Positions 19,269-28,519 of a stretch of 64,000 bases of DNA are shown here, piece by piece. The translations under genes were made by a program, and so were the position numbers. Below the pieces are notes generated by a model. The model searched no databases. It was given only the letters and a program-made list of their open reading frames with translations, and was not told the DNA's origin. Source of the stretch: Microbacterium aurum (GTDB taxonomy: Bacteria; Actinomycetota; Actinomycetes; Actinomycetales; Microbacteriaceae); the NCBI RefSeq assembly GCF_016907815.1, contig NZ_JAFBCQ010000001.1, forward strand, positions 3,100,001 through 3,164,000, written 5' to 3'. The number at the start of each line of letters is the position of its first letter. Within the stretch, counting starts at the first letter, position 1.

Positions 19269-20384
19269 TTACAGGACGTCGCCGCGGCCGGTGAGCTTCA
19301 GCGCGTCGACGACGCCCTTCACGCGCTGCGCGTTCTCGCTCGTGGTGACCAGGAGGGCGTCGGGGGTGTCGACGACGACGATGTCCTTGACACCGATGAG
19401 ACTGATGACGCGCGTGGTGTGGCTGACGACGATGCCGCTGGCGGCGTCGGAGAGGATGCGGGCGTTCTCGCCGAGGATCGCGAGATCGTTCTTGCGTCCG
19501 CCGGAGTTGAGCTTGGCGAGACTGGCGAAATCCCCCACGTCATCCCAGTCGAAGTGCCCCGGCACGACCGCGAGCCGCCCCTTCTGGGCGGCGGGCTCGG
19601 CGACGACATAGTCGATCGCGATCTTCGGCAGCTTCGGCCACACCCGGTCCACCACCGGTCCCCGCCGGTCGCGGTCGTCCCACGCCTCGGCGAGTTCGAG
19701 CAGGCCCGCGTGCAACTCGGGGTTGTTCGCCTCGATCTCCGTCAACAGCACGTCGGCGCGCGAGATGAACATGCCCGCGTTCCACAGGTAGTCGCGGTCG
19801 GCCACGTACTGCTTGGCCGTCTCCAGATCCGGCTTCTCGACGAAGCTGTCCACGAGCGACACGTCGCGCGCGCCGTCGACGATCAGCTCGCCGCCGCGCT
19901 TGATGTAGCCGAAGCCCACGGCGGGCTCGCTCGGTGCGATCCCCACGGTGCAGATGTAGCCCTCACGGGCGACCTCGACGGCATCCCGCACGGCGAACTC
20001 GAACACGCGCGTTCCGCGGATCACGTGGTCCGCGGCGAACGACCCGATGATCACGTCCGGCTCCCGGCGGTGCAGGATCGCCGCGGCCAGGCCGATCGCG
20101 GCCGCCGAGTCGCGCGGCTCGGATTCCAGGAACACGTTCTGATCCGGAATGCCGGGAAGCTGCTCCTCCACGGCGGCGCGATGCGCGCGGCCGGTCACGA
20201 CCGCGATCCGGTCCTCGCCCGACAGCGGTGCGAGCCGGTCCCAGGTGTCCCGCAGCAGCGAATGACCCGACCCCGTCAGATCGTGCAGGAACTTCGGCGC
20301 ATCGGCCCGCGAGAGAGGCCACAGCCTGCTGCCGACACCTCCGGCGGGGATCACGGCGTAGAAGTCGTCGATAGGTCGGGCCAT
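19269..20384 (-). CDS. manC: Mannose-1-phosphate guanylyltransferase
   Basis: This 371-residue enzyme makes GDP-mannose from mannose 1-phosphate and GTP for cell-wall glycans and mannosylation. The nucleotidyltransferase motif is AGGVGSRLWPLSR with PKFL following. FVEKPDLETAKQY and WNAGMFISRADVLL are the other family blocks. It lacks the C-terminal isomerase domain of bifunctional enzymes. The gene is divergent from sdhC across a 217-nt region with a near-perfect palindrome. Confidence 0.93.
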   Translation of the reverse strand: MARPIDDFYAVIPAGGVGSRLWPLSRADAPKFLHDLTGSGHSLLRDTWDRLAPLSGEDRIAVVTGRAHRAAVEEQLPGIPDQNVFLESEPRDSAAAIGLAAAILHRREPDVIIGSFAADHVIRGTRVFEFAVRDAVEVAREGYICTVGIAPSEPAVGFGYIKRGGELIVDGARDVSLVDSFVEKPDLETAKQYVADRDYLWNAGMFISRADVLLTEIEANNPELHAGLLELAEAWDDRDRRGPVVDRVWPKLPKIAIDYVVAEPAAQKGRLAVVPGHFDWDDVGDFASLAKLNSGGRKNDLAILGENARILSDAASGIVVSHTTRVISLIGVKDIVVVDTPDALLVTTSENAQRVKGVVDALKLTGRGDVL

Positions 20385-20438
20385 GGCTTCGAGGCTATCG
20401 CCTCGGCCGTCCCCCTCCGAAAGAATGCCTTTTCGTGC

Positions 20439-20462
20439 AGTTCTCTCGATATCCAGAGAACT
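20439..20462. promoter_or_regulatory. 24-bp near-perfect palindrome between manC and sdhC
   Basis: Arms AGTTCTCT (20439-20446) and AGAGAACT (20455-20462) flank an 8-nt centre holding GATATC, so 22 of 24 positions are symmetric. The site is 55 nt before the manC start and 140 nt before sdhC. The flanking text has two TTAGG-containing words (near 20462 and 20501). It is probably an operator; the factor is unknown. Confidence 0.6.
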
Positions 20463-20601
20463 TAGGCTCCCCTTCCTCGCCGGGGCGGAAGGGCGCGACT
20501 TAGGATAAGAGTGCGCCCGTGTGCGACGAGAGGGCTCTGGCCCCGCAGCCGATCAGGCCCCGCCGCAGCGTAGCGTCCGATCACACCAAGGGAGGACGAC
20601 C

Positions 20602-21036
20602 GTGTCTGCACCAGCACGCGTCACACCGTCGGTAGCCCAGACCACGTCGAAGACCCCTCGCGGCACCCTGTACCGCGGCAACGAGGGCATGTGGTCGTGG
20701 GTGCTGCACCGCATCACCGGCATCGCCATCTTCTTCTTCCTGCTCGTGCACGTGCTCGACACCGCGCTGATCCGCGTCTCCCCCGAGGCGTACGACGCCG
20801 TCATCGGCACGTACAAGAACCCGATCATGGGCATCGGCGAGGTCTTCCTCGTCGCGGCCGTCGCCTACCACGCCTACAACGGCCTGCGCATCATCGCGGT
20901 CGACCTGTGGCCGTGGGCGACGCGTCACCAGCGCCAGCTGTGGTGGGGCGTCATCGGCATCTGGGCCGTGACCCTCGCCGGGTTCGCGCCGCGCCACCTC
21001 ATGAACGTCTTCGCCAACGTGGGAGGGGGTCACTGA
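20602..21036 (+). CDS. sdhC: Succinate dehydrogenase, cytochrome b556 subunit
   Basis: This membrane anchor of complex II has 144 residues with three hydrophobic helices. The SdhC signature is RGNEGMWSWVLHRITGIA, followed by a heme-ligand region FFLLVHVLDTA. A GGGAGG ribosome site lies 7 nt before the GTG at 20602; the frame is open upstream, but this site and homology fix the start. It is the first gene of sdhCDAB. Confidence 0.95.
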   Translation: MSAPARVTPSVAQTTSKTPRGTLYRGNEGMWSWVLHRITGIAIFFFLLVHVLDTALIRVSPEAYDAVIGTYKNPIMGIGEVFLVAAVAYHAYNGLRIIAVDLWPWATRHQRQLWWGVIGIWAVTLAGFAPRHLMNVFANVGGGH

Positions 21037-21491
21037 TGTCCGCCACCACGACTCCGGACCTCGCCGCCCCGCGGTCGCCGCAGATCCGCAAGAAGGGCGT
21101 CAACCTCGAGAAGGTCGGCTGGGTGTACATGCGCGTCTCGGGCGTGCTGCTCGTCGTGCTGATCTTCGGTCACCTGTTCACCAACCTCATGGTCGGCGAC
21201 GGCATCCACGCCCTCGACTGGGGCTTCGTCGCGGGCAAGCTGGCGAACCCGTTCTGGCAGTGGTGGGACATCCTCATGCTGTGGCTCGCGCTCATCCACG
21301 GCGCCAACGGCATGCGCACGATCGTCAACGACTACGTGACCGGCGAGAAGGTGCGCAAGACCTTGGTGTGGGCCGTGTTCGTCGCGGCGGGCCTGCTCAT
21401 CGTCCTCGGCACGCTCGTCGTGTTCGCGTTCGATCCGTGCAACGGCGTCACCAGCGACAGCGTGTTCTGGGAAGCGTGCCAGGCGCTCTGA
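21036..21491 (+). CDS. sdhD: Succinate dehydrogenase, hydrophobic membrane anchor
   Basis: This second membrane anchor of complex II has 151 residues and three hydrophobic helices. [20 protein letters not shown] and [16 protein letters not shown] carry the histidines expected near heme and quinone. The ATG overlaps the sdhC stop by one base (TGATG). It forms the membrane part together with SdhC. Confidence 0.95.
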   Translation: MSATTTPDLAAPRSPQIRKKGVNLEKVGWVYMRVSGVLLVVLIFGHLFTNLMVGDGIHALDWGFVAGKLANPFWQWWDILMLWLALIHGANGMRTIVNDYVTGEKVRKTLVWAVFVAAGLLIVLGTLVVFAFDPCNGVTSDSVFWEACQAL

Positions 21492-21540
21492 GCGCGGCAC
21501 CACCCGAGACGACGAGACGAAACGAAGAGGCATTCCTGAC

Positions 21541-23367
21541 GTGAGCACCCAGCATCCTGAAGCCGTCCTGCGTGACGGCGTGTACTACCACGAGTTCGAC
21601 ATCGTCATCGTCGGGGCCGGCGGCGCCGGCATGCGCGCGGCGATCGAGGCGGGCCCGGGCGCCCGCACCGCGGTCATCACCAAGCTCTATCCGACCCGTT
21701 CGCACACCGGCGCGGCCCAGGGCGGTATGGCGGCGGCGCTCGCGAACGTCGAAGAGGACTCGTGGGAGTGGCACACCTTCGACACCGTCAAGGGCGGCGA
21801 CTACCTCGTCGATCAGGATGCCGCGGAGATCCTCGCCAAGGAGGCCATCGACGCCGTCATCGACCTCGAGAACATGGGGCTGCCGTTCAACCGCACCCCC
21901 GAGGGCAAGATCGACCAGCGCCGCTTCGGCGGGCACACCGCCGACCACGGCAAGACCCCGGTGCGCCGCGCCTGCTACGCCGCCGACCGCACCGGACACA
22001 TGATCCTGCAGACGCTGTTCCAGAACTGCGTCAAGCTCGGCATCAACTTCTTCAACGAGTACTACGCGCTCGACCTCATCACGGTGACCGATGCCGACGG
22101 CAACACCCAGATCGCCGGTGTCGTCGCCTACGAGCTCGCGACCGGCGACCTGCACGTCTTCCACTCCAAGGCCGTCATCTTCGCCACCGGCGGTTTCGGC
22201 AAGATCTACAAGACGACCTCCAACGCCCACACCCTCACCGGCGACGGCGTGGGGATCATCTGGCGCAAGGGTCTGCCGCTGGAGGACATCGAGTTCTTCC
22301 AGTTCCACCCGACCGGGCTCGCCGGCCTCGGCATCCTTCTCACCGAGGGTGCCCGCGGCGAGGGCGCGATCCTCCGCAACGCCTCCGGCGAACGGTTCAT
22401 GGAGCGCTACGCCCCCACGATCAAGGACCTCGCGCCGCGCGACATCGTCGCACGCTGCATGGTCAAGGAGGTGCTCGAGGGACGCGGCGCCGGACCCCAC
22501 AAGGACTACGTGTACCTCGACTGCACGCACCTGGGTGCGGAGGTGCTGGAGACCAAGCTCCCCGACATCACCGAGTTCGCCCGCACCTACCTCGGCGTCG
22601 ACCCCGTCACCGAGCCCGTGCCGGTCATGCCGACCGCCCACTATGCGATGGGCGGCATTCCCACTAACAACAACGGTGAGGTGCTGCAGAACAACGACAC
22701 CGTCGTGCCGGGTCTGTACGCCGCCGGCGAGTGCGCGTGCGTGTCGGTGCACGGCGCCAACCGCCTCGGCACCAACTCGCTGCTGGACATCAACGTCTTC
22801 GGCAAGCGCAGCGGCCGCAACGCCGTCGAGTACGTCAAGACCGCCGAGTTCGTGCCGCTTCCCGACGACCCCGCGAAGGGGGTCCGCGAGATGATCGAGG
22901 GCCTGCGCAACAACCCCGGCTCCGAGCGCATCGCGGTGCTGCGCAAGACGCTGCAGGAGGAGATGGACGCCAACGCCCAGGTCTTCCGCACCGAGGAGAC
23001 CCTGACGAACGTCATGGGGACGATCCACGACCTGCGCCAGCGCTACAAGAACATCCACGTCGACGACAAGGGCAAGCGCTACAACACCGACCTGCTCGAA
23101 GCCGTCGAGCTCGGGTTCCTGCTCGACCTGGCCGAGATCGTCGCCTACGCCGCCCGCAACCGCAAGGAGAGCCGCGGCGGTCACATGCGCGAGGACTACC
23201 CCGACCGCGACGACGCGCAGTACATGCAGCACACGATGGCCTACCTCACCGGCGACCCGCACTCGCCCGACCCCGAGGACCACATCCGCCTGGACTGGAA
23301 GCCGGTCGTCTTCACGAAGAACGAGGCGGGCGAGTTGAACTACCCGCCGATGGAGAGGAAGTACTGA
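21541..23367 (+). CDS. sdhA: Succinate dehydrogenase flavoprotein subunit
   Basis: This catalytic subunit of 608 residues oxidises succinate to fumarate. The FAD-binding motif is [15 protein letters not shown] and the covalent-flavin histidine lies in [12 protein letters not shown]. Substrate and active-site blocks include QFHPTGLAG and [17 protein letters not shown]. The GTG at 21541 follows a GAAGAGG site. The stop overlaps the sdhB start by one base. Confidence 0.97.
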   Translation: MSTQHPEAVLRDGVYYHEFDIVIVGAGGAGMRAAIEAGPGARTAVITKLYPTRSHTGAAQGGMAAALANVEEDSWEWHTFDTVKGGDYLVDQDAAEILAKEAIDAVIDLENMGLPFNRTPEGKIDQRRFGGHTADHGKTPVRRACYAADRTGHMILQTLFQNCVKLGINFFNEYYALDLITVTDADGNTQIAGVVAYELATGDLHVFHSKAVIFATGGFGKIYKTTSNAHTLTGDGVGIIWRKGLPLEDIEFFQFHPTGLAGLGILLTEGARGEGAILRNASGERFMERYAPTIKDLAPRDIVARCMVKEVLEGRGAGPHKDYVYLDCTHLGAEVLETKLPDITEFARTYLGVDPVTEPVPVMPTAHYAMGGIPTNNNGEVLQNNDTVVPGLYAAGECACVSVHGANRLGTNSLLDINVFGKRSGRNAVEYVKTAEFVPLPDDPAKGVREMIEGLRNNPGSERIAVLRKTLQEEMDANAQVFRTEETLTNVMGTIHDLRQRYKNIHVDDKGKRYNTDLLEAVELGFLLDLAEIVAYAARNRKESRGGHMREDYPDRDDAQYMQHTMAYLTGDPHSPDPEDHIRLDWKPVVFTKNEAGELNYPPMERKY

Positions 23368-24128
23368 TGACCCTCGTCACCGAAGCGCCCACCGCCGCGG
23401 AGGACACCGGCATCCAGTCGTACCTCGTCACCTTCATCATCCGTCGCTTCGATCCGGAGACCGACGCCGAGCCGCGCTGGGTCGACTACGACGTCGAGCT
23501 ATACCCCACCGACCGGGTGCTCGACGCGCTGCACAAGATCAAGTGGGAGGTCGACGGCTCGCTGAGCTTCCGCCGCTCGTGCGCCCACGGCATCTGCGGC
23601 TCCGACGCAATGCGCATCAACGGGCGCAACCGGCTCGCCTGCAAGACCCTCATCAAGGACCTCGACATCTCGAAGCCCATCTACGTGGAGGCCATCAAGG
23701 GCCTGCCGCTGGAGAAGGACCTCATCGTCGACATGGAGCCGTTCTTCGCCTCCTACCGCGAGGTGCAGCCGTTCCTCATCGCGAACTCGAAGCCCGAGCC
23801 CGGCAAGGAGCGCATCCAGTCGATCGCCGACCGCGCGATCTTCGACGACACCACCAAGTGCATCCTCTGCGCCGCGTGCACGTCCTCGTGCCCGGTGTTC
23901 TGGACCGATGGCCAGTACTTCGGCCCCGCCGCGATCGTCAACGCGCACCGCTTCATCTTCGACTCGCGCGACGACGCGGGCGACGTGCGCCTGGACATCC
24001 TCAACGACAAGGAGGGCGTGTGGCGCTGCCGCACGACCTTCAACTGCACCGAGGCGTGCCCGCGCGGCATCGAGGTCACCAAGGCGATCGCCGAGGTCAA
24101 GCGGGCGATCCTCCGCGGCGGCGCCTGA
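23367..24128 (+). CDS. sdhB: Succinate dehydrogenase iron-sulfur subunit
   Basis: This electron-transfer subunit of 253 residues links SdhA to the quinone site. The 2Fe-2S ligands lie in SCAHGICGSDAM and RLACKT. The 4Fe-4S motif is CILCAACTSSCP and the last cluster uses CTEACPRGIEV. The start at 23367 is set by the TGATGA overlap with sdhA. The frame is open upstream over sdhA. Confidence 0.97.
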   Translation: MTLVTEAPTAAEDTGIQSYLVTFIIRRFDPETDAEPRWVDYDVELYPTDRVLDALHKIKWEVDGSLSFRRSCAHGICGSDAMRINGRNRLACKTLIKDLDISKPIYVEAIKGLPLEKDLIVDMEPFFASYREVQPFLIANSKPEPGKERIQSIADRAIFDDTTKCILCAACTSSCPVFWTDGQYFGPAAIVNAHRFIFDSRDDAGDVRLDILNDKEGVWRCRTTFNCTEACPRGIEVTKAIAEVKRAILRGGA

Positions 24129-24164
24129 GCTGCGGGCTTCTGCCCGGATCACCGGCGCTCTGGT

Positions 24165-24218
24165 CCCGGGCGGATCCGGGGCGGATCCCGCCCGGATCCC
24201 GCCCGGACCTGGCCCGGG
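24165..24218 (+). terminator. GC-rich hairpin region after sdhB
   Basis: Repeated GGGCGGATCC and GGATCCCGCCC words can form a long stem with a bulge, about 37 nt after the sdhB stop. There is no T-run, so termination is inferred from position and structure. Confidence 0.45.
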
Positions 24219-24272
24219 TACCGCGCGCACCGGATCGATGACCGCAACGTCGCCCTCGATAGGGTGTGAGCC

Positions 24273-25433
24273 GTGAGCAACGACCGGTGGCGCGATGAAC
24301 TGCGGGAGCGGTTCGACGAGCCCATCGAGCGGGCCACCGCGATCACGCGGCGGACGCTCGCCTGGTTCCCCATCCGCGTGTGGCGGCAGTTCCTGCAGCA
24401 CAACGGATTCCTGCTGTCCGCCGCCATCAGCTATCAGTCGCTGTTCGCGATCTTCGCCGTGCTGTATACGGCGTTCGCGATCGTCGGCGTGTGGCTCGGC
24501 GGCAGTCAGCCCGCGATCGACGCCCTGATCTCGATCGTCAACTCCTACATCCCGGGCATCATCGGCGAGGCGCCGGGGCAGGGGCTGGTCACACGCGCCG
24601 ATGTCGCGGCGATCGCGCAGCAGTCCGCGAGCGTCCTGGCCATCACCGGTGCCGTGGCGTTCCTCGTCGCGCTGTGGACCGCGATCGGCTTCGTCACCTT
24701 CACGCGCCGCGCGGTGCGCGACATCTTCGGCCTGCCGTTCGACTCCCGCAACTACGTGCTGCTGAAGGCGCGCGACTTCGTCGCCGCGGCGCTGTTCGGG
24801 CTCGCCCTGGTGCTCGGCGCCGCCCTCTCGTGGATCGCCGGCGGCGCCGTGGAGCTGATCTTCGACCTGCTGGGGCTCGAGGGCTCGTCGGGCTGGGTGT
24901 GGATCGTCAGCCGCATCGCCTCGATCCTCGTCGCCTTCGCGCTGAACACGGCCGCCCTCGCCGGCCTCATCCGCTTCCTCACCGGCACATCGCTGCAGTG
25001 GCGGCTGATCCTGCCCGGCGCCGCCCTCGGCGGCGGCGCGATGATCGTGCTGCAGTTCGGTGCCGGCCTCCTGCTGTACTACTCGCCGTCCAATCCACTG
25101 CTGGCGACATTCTCCGTCGTCATCGGGTTCCTGCTGTGGTTCCGCCTCGTGGGGATCGTGATCCTCGTCGCCGCCTCGTGGGTCGCGTTGACCGCGACGG
25201 ATGCCGACGTCCCGATCATCGAGCAGAGCGAGGACGACCGCCGGCGCGCCGAGTATCAGGCGCTGCTGCTGGCGGCGCAGGTGCGGCTGCGCGACGCCCG
25301 CGACGCACGCGCCCATGCCGCCTGGTGGCAGGCGTGGACGGCGCGGGCAGACGTACGGCGCGCCGAGGACGAGCTCGCCCGAGTCCAGGCGTCCGCCCCT
25401 CCTCCGCCGCCGCGGCGGGGACTTCTGGACTGA
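24273..25433 (+). CDS. YihY/BrkB-family inner membrane protein
   Basis: This protein has 386 residues with about six membrane segments between residues 40 and 310. It begins with the family pattern HNGFLLSAAISYQSLFAIFA and includes YYSPSNPLLATFSVVIGFLLW. The last 75 residues are hydrophilic and arginine rich, ending in a proline run. The family was once called ribonuclease BN by mistake; its real role is unsettled. The GTG at 24273 fits a family start. It probably has its own promoter. Confidence 0.85.
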   Translation: MSNDRWRDELRERFDEPIERATAITRRTLAWFPIRVWRQFLQHNGFLLSAAISYQSLFAIFAVLYTAFAIVGVWLGGSQPAIDALISIVNSYIPGIIGEAPGQGLVTRADVAAIAQQSASVLAITGAVAFLVALWTAIGFVTFTRRAVRDIFGLPFDSRNYVLLKARDFVAAALFGLALVLGAALSWIAGGAVELIFDLLGLEGSSGWVWIVSRIASILVAFALNTAALAGLIRFLTGTSLQWRLILPGAALGGGAMIVLQFGAGLLLYYSPSNPLLATFSVVIGFLLWFRLVGIVILVAASWVALTATDADVPIIEQSEDDRRRAEYQALLLAAQVRLRDARDARAHAAWWQAWTARADVRRAEDELARVQASAPPPPPRRGLLD

Positions 25434-25473
25434 CACCGGGTACCGTGTCGGCGGGGCTGGCTAGGGTGGTCGG

Positions 25474-26319
25474 GTGCCTTCTGGAACCCCCCGCCGCCTT
25501 CGCATCGCCTCCGTCAACGTCAACGGCATCCGCGCCGCCGTCCGCAAGGGCATGGGCGAGTGGCTGGATGCATCGGCGGTCGATGTCCTCACGCTGCAGG
25601 AGGTGCGCGGCGAGTCCGCACACCTCGCCGACGCGCTGCCCGGCTGGCATGTCGTGAACGACGAAGCGCTCGCCAAAGGCCGCGCCGGCGTCGCGATCGC
25701 GGCGCGCGAGCCGATCGACATCTGGCGGATCGAGCTCGGCGACGACACGCTCGACTCGCGCGGGCGCTGGGTCGAGGCCGACCTCGACGTCGAGGGGGTT
25801 CCGGTCACGGTCGTCAGCGCCTACGTGTTCACCGGCGAGGCCGACACCGACAAGCAGGTCGCCAAGTACGCGTTCCTCGACGCAATGGAAGCGCGGATGC
25901 CGCAGCTCGGCCCGCTGGCCGTGATCACGGGCGACCTCAATGTCGGGCACCGCGAACTCGACATCCGCAACTGGAAGGGCAACGTGAAGAAGGCCGGGTT
26001 CCTCCCCCGCGAGCGTGCCTACTTCGACCGGTTCACCGGGCCGGCGGGCACCGAGGTCACCTGCGTCGACGGCACCCGCGGCACGGGGCTCGGCTGGGTG
26101 GATGTCGGGCGGCGCTGGGCGGGTGAGGTCGACGGACCGTACTCGTGGTGGTCCAACCGCGGCAAGGCGTTCGACACCGACACCGGCTGGCGCATCGACT
26201 ACCACCTCGCGACCCCGTCGATGGCCGAGCGCGTCGTGGACTACCGGGTCGTGCGGGCACCGTCGTGGGACACCCGCTGGAGCGATCACGCGCCCGTGGT
26301 GGCCGACTACGCGTTCTGA
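25474..26319 (+). CDS. xth: Exodeoxyribonuclease III (AP endonuclease family)
   Basis: This Mg-dependent DNA-repair enzyme of 281 residues cuts abasic sites and degrades DNA 3' ends. Family motifs run in order: IASVNVNGIRAA, LTLQEVRGE with the metal-binding Glu, SAYVFTGEADTDKQ, ITGDLNVGHRELDIRNWKGN and WRIDYHLATPSM, ending WSDHAPVVADYAF with the catalytic Asp-His. The GTG start at 25474 is the only sensible one. It is followed by three tandem copies of a dispersed repeat. Confidence 0.94.
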   Translation: MPSGTPRRLRIASVNVNGIRAAVRKGMGEWLDASAVDVLTLQEVRGESAHLADALPGWHVVNDEALAKGRAGVAIAAREPIDIWRIELGDDTLDSRGRWVEADLDVEGVPVTVVSAYVFTGEADTDKQVAKYAFLDAMEARMPQLGPLAVITGDLNVGHRELDIRNWKGNVKKAGFLPRERAYFDRFTGPAGTEVTCVDGTRGTGLGWVDVGRRWAGEVDGPYSWWSNRGKAFDTDTGWRIDYHLATPSMAERVVDYRVVRAPSWDTRWSDHAPVVADYAF

Positions 26320-26328
26320 CCCGGCATC

Positions 26329-26409
26329 CGGTCGTTGAGCGAGCGCAGCACCCGGTCGTTGAGCGAGCGCAGCACCCGGTCGTTGAGCGAGCGCAGCGAG
26401 ACGAAACGC
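26329..26409. repeat. Three tandem copies of the GGTCGTTGAGCGAGC repeat
   Basis: A 24-bp unit starting CGGTCGTTGAGCGAGCGCAG recurs at 26329, 26353 and 26377. The third copy runs on into GCGAGACGAAACG, the full form of the repeat. Inverse or partial copies stand at 5717-5753 and 46429-46518. All lie just after stop codons. The unit length is constant with no spacer, so it is not CRISPR. Confidence 0.9.
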
Positions 26410-26433
26410 CCGGCATCCGGTCAATAGACTTGA

Positions 26434-27441
<1,008 letters not shown>

Positions 27442-27494
27442 GCCCGGGGATCCCGGTTCGGGCTGCCCGCCCCGACCGGTGGGGAGCTGTCCGC

Positions 27495-27592
27495 GGGCGT
27501 AACTCAGTCTCCTTCGGCCGCACCTGCGCGCCTACCCGCGACTTTCCGCCAGGCGACCGCGCGCTGCGCGCGGCGCAGACTGAGTTACGCCC
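27495..27592. repeat. Palindromic element E2a, directly after DUF559 gene 2
   Basis: The perfect 16-bp inverted repeat GGGCGTAACTCAGTCT (27495-27510) and AGACTGAGTTACGCCC (27577-27592) encloses 66 nt. The interior contains a GCGCGCTGCGCGC palindrome. One base separates it from the stop of the minus-strand DUF559 gene, the same placement as E1b. Confidence 0.9.
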
Positions 27593-27593
27593 G

Positions 27594-28439
27594 TCAGCGG
27601 CGCCATCTCGGCGAGTGCATGAGCGTGCGCAGAGTGGCGAAGACCTCATCCTCGTCGTAGAGGGTGTCCTCGGCCGCGAGCCGCAGCACGCAGTAGCCGA
27701 GCTTCGCCAGCGCGCGGTCTCTGCGGTAGTCCTTCAGCTGCTGCGTCCAGCTGCCGTGGTGGAGCCTGCTGTCGCACTCGATGACGAGCCAGCCATCGAC
27801 CAGCAGGTCGACGTATCCGACCCCCGCGAAGAAGACCTGGAGGTCGACATCGCAGCCGAGCCTCGCAAGCATCAGTCGCACCAGGGTCTCGGGACCCGAC
27901 TGCGCGCGCTCATCGACGAGCTCCCGCAGCACGGCGAAGCGCTGCGGGAGCGCGGCGAATACCTCCGCCAACTGTTCCCGCGCAATGACCCGCTTCTGCA
28001 CGGCACTGTCGAGCGTCGCGATCGCGTGCCGCGGCTGCTGGCACCGCACGGCCTGCACGAGGGCGTCGATGACGGCCACCGTTCCTCGCCCCGGCTCTGC
28101 GATGAACCGATGCCAATGGAGCACGAGACGCTTCCGCCCCGCGCGGCCGGGCAGAGGGCGACGCCGAGACTCGGCCGACCGCATCCGGCTGTCGCCGCGC
28201 TCCATGTGCACGTGAAGACCGGTGTCCTCGAACACGAAGACGCCGAGCACCGCGAGCAGCGACAGGCAGCCGAGGCGTCCGCCGACACGTACTGCCTGGA
28301 TGAGGGACGGCGGCGCGTCCCGACTCAAATAGTTGTCGCGCCGTGCGCGCACCAGCTCGCCCTGCTGTACAGCGGCTGCCAGCGCCCGCTTCGTCATCCC
28401 CGTGGCGAGCAGTTCTGCCCGCGTCCATATGTCCCACAT
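27594..28439 (-). CDS. AbiEi-like HTH plus DUF559 protein, paralog 2
   Basis: This protein has 281 residues and is homologous over its length to the product of 9949-10785. The N-terminal part (ELLATGMTKRALAAAVQQGE) looks like a winged helix. The DUF559 core shows Glu184 in SGPETLVRL, Asp211 in GYVDLLVDGW, Glu221 and Asp223 in IECDSRLHH, with His227-His228, matching paralog 1 position by position. An ATG at 28439 begins at the aligned N-terminus. Its leader is split by the IS256-family element starting 80 nt upstream, so expression may be lost or altered. It may be a nuclease, toxin-related or element-mobility protein; no partner gene is adjacent. Confidence 0.75.
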   Translation of the reverse strand: MWDIWTRAELLATGMTKRALAAAVQQGELVRARRDNYLSRDAPPSLIQAVRVGGRLGCLSLLAVLGVFVFEDTGLHVHMERGDSRMRSAESRRRPLPGRAGRKRLVLHWHRFIAEPGRGTVAVIDALVQAVRCQQPRHAIATLDSAVQKRVIAREQLAEVFAALPQRFAVLRELVDERAQSGPETLVRLMLARLGCDVDLQVFFAGVGYVDLLVDGWLVIECDSRLHHGSWTQQLKDYRRDRALAKLGYCVLRLAAEDTLYDEDEVFATLRTLMHSPRWRR

Positions 28440-28511
28440 GGCTCGACACTCACCGGTCCGCGTGCGTCGCGGATGGCGGCCGGGCCGAATTGTGGACAGC
28501 TCGCGAAATCT
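28440..28511 (-). promoter_or_regulatory. Conserved leader of DUF559 gene 2 (proximal part)
   Basis: Read on the minus strand this contains TCGCGAGCTGTCCAC and TTCGGCC, matching the leader of paralog 1. The distal part (CACAATCGGG and beyond) lies across the IS insertion, at 29925-29969. Removing the IS and one copy of the 8-bp duplication restores a leader of about 117 nt, close to the 103 nt of paralog 1. Confidence 0.55.
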
Positions 28512-28519
28512 CCCGATTG
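28512..28519. repeat. Target-site duplication, left copy
   Basis: CCCGATTG stands immediately outside the left end of the IS256-family element and recurs at 29925-29932 immediately outside the right end. Confidence 0.92.

Noticed and set aside
26329..26409. Possible CRISPR array
   Set aside because: Three 24-bp copies without spacers; the same word is a dispersed repeat elsewhere in the window.
27594..28439. A classic toxin-antitoxin pair with the AbiEi-like gene as antitoxin
   Set aside because: No AbiEii-type nucleotidyltransferase or other small toxin gene adjoins either paralog; both stand alone between palindromes.
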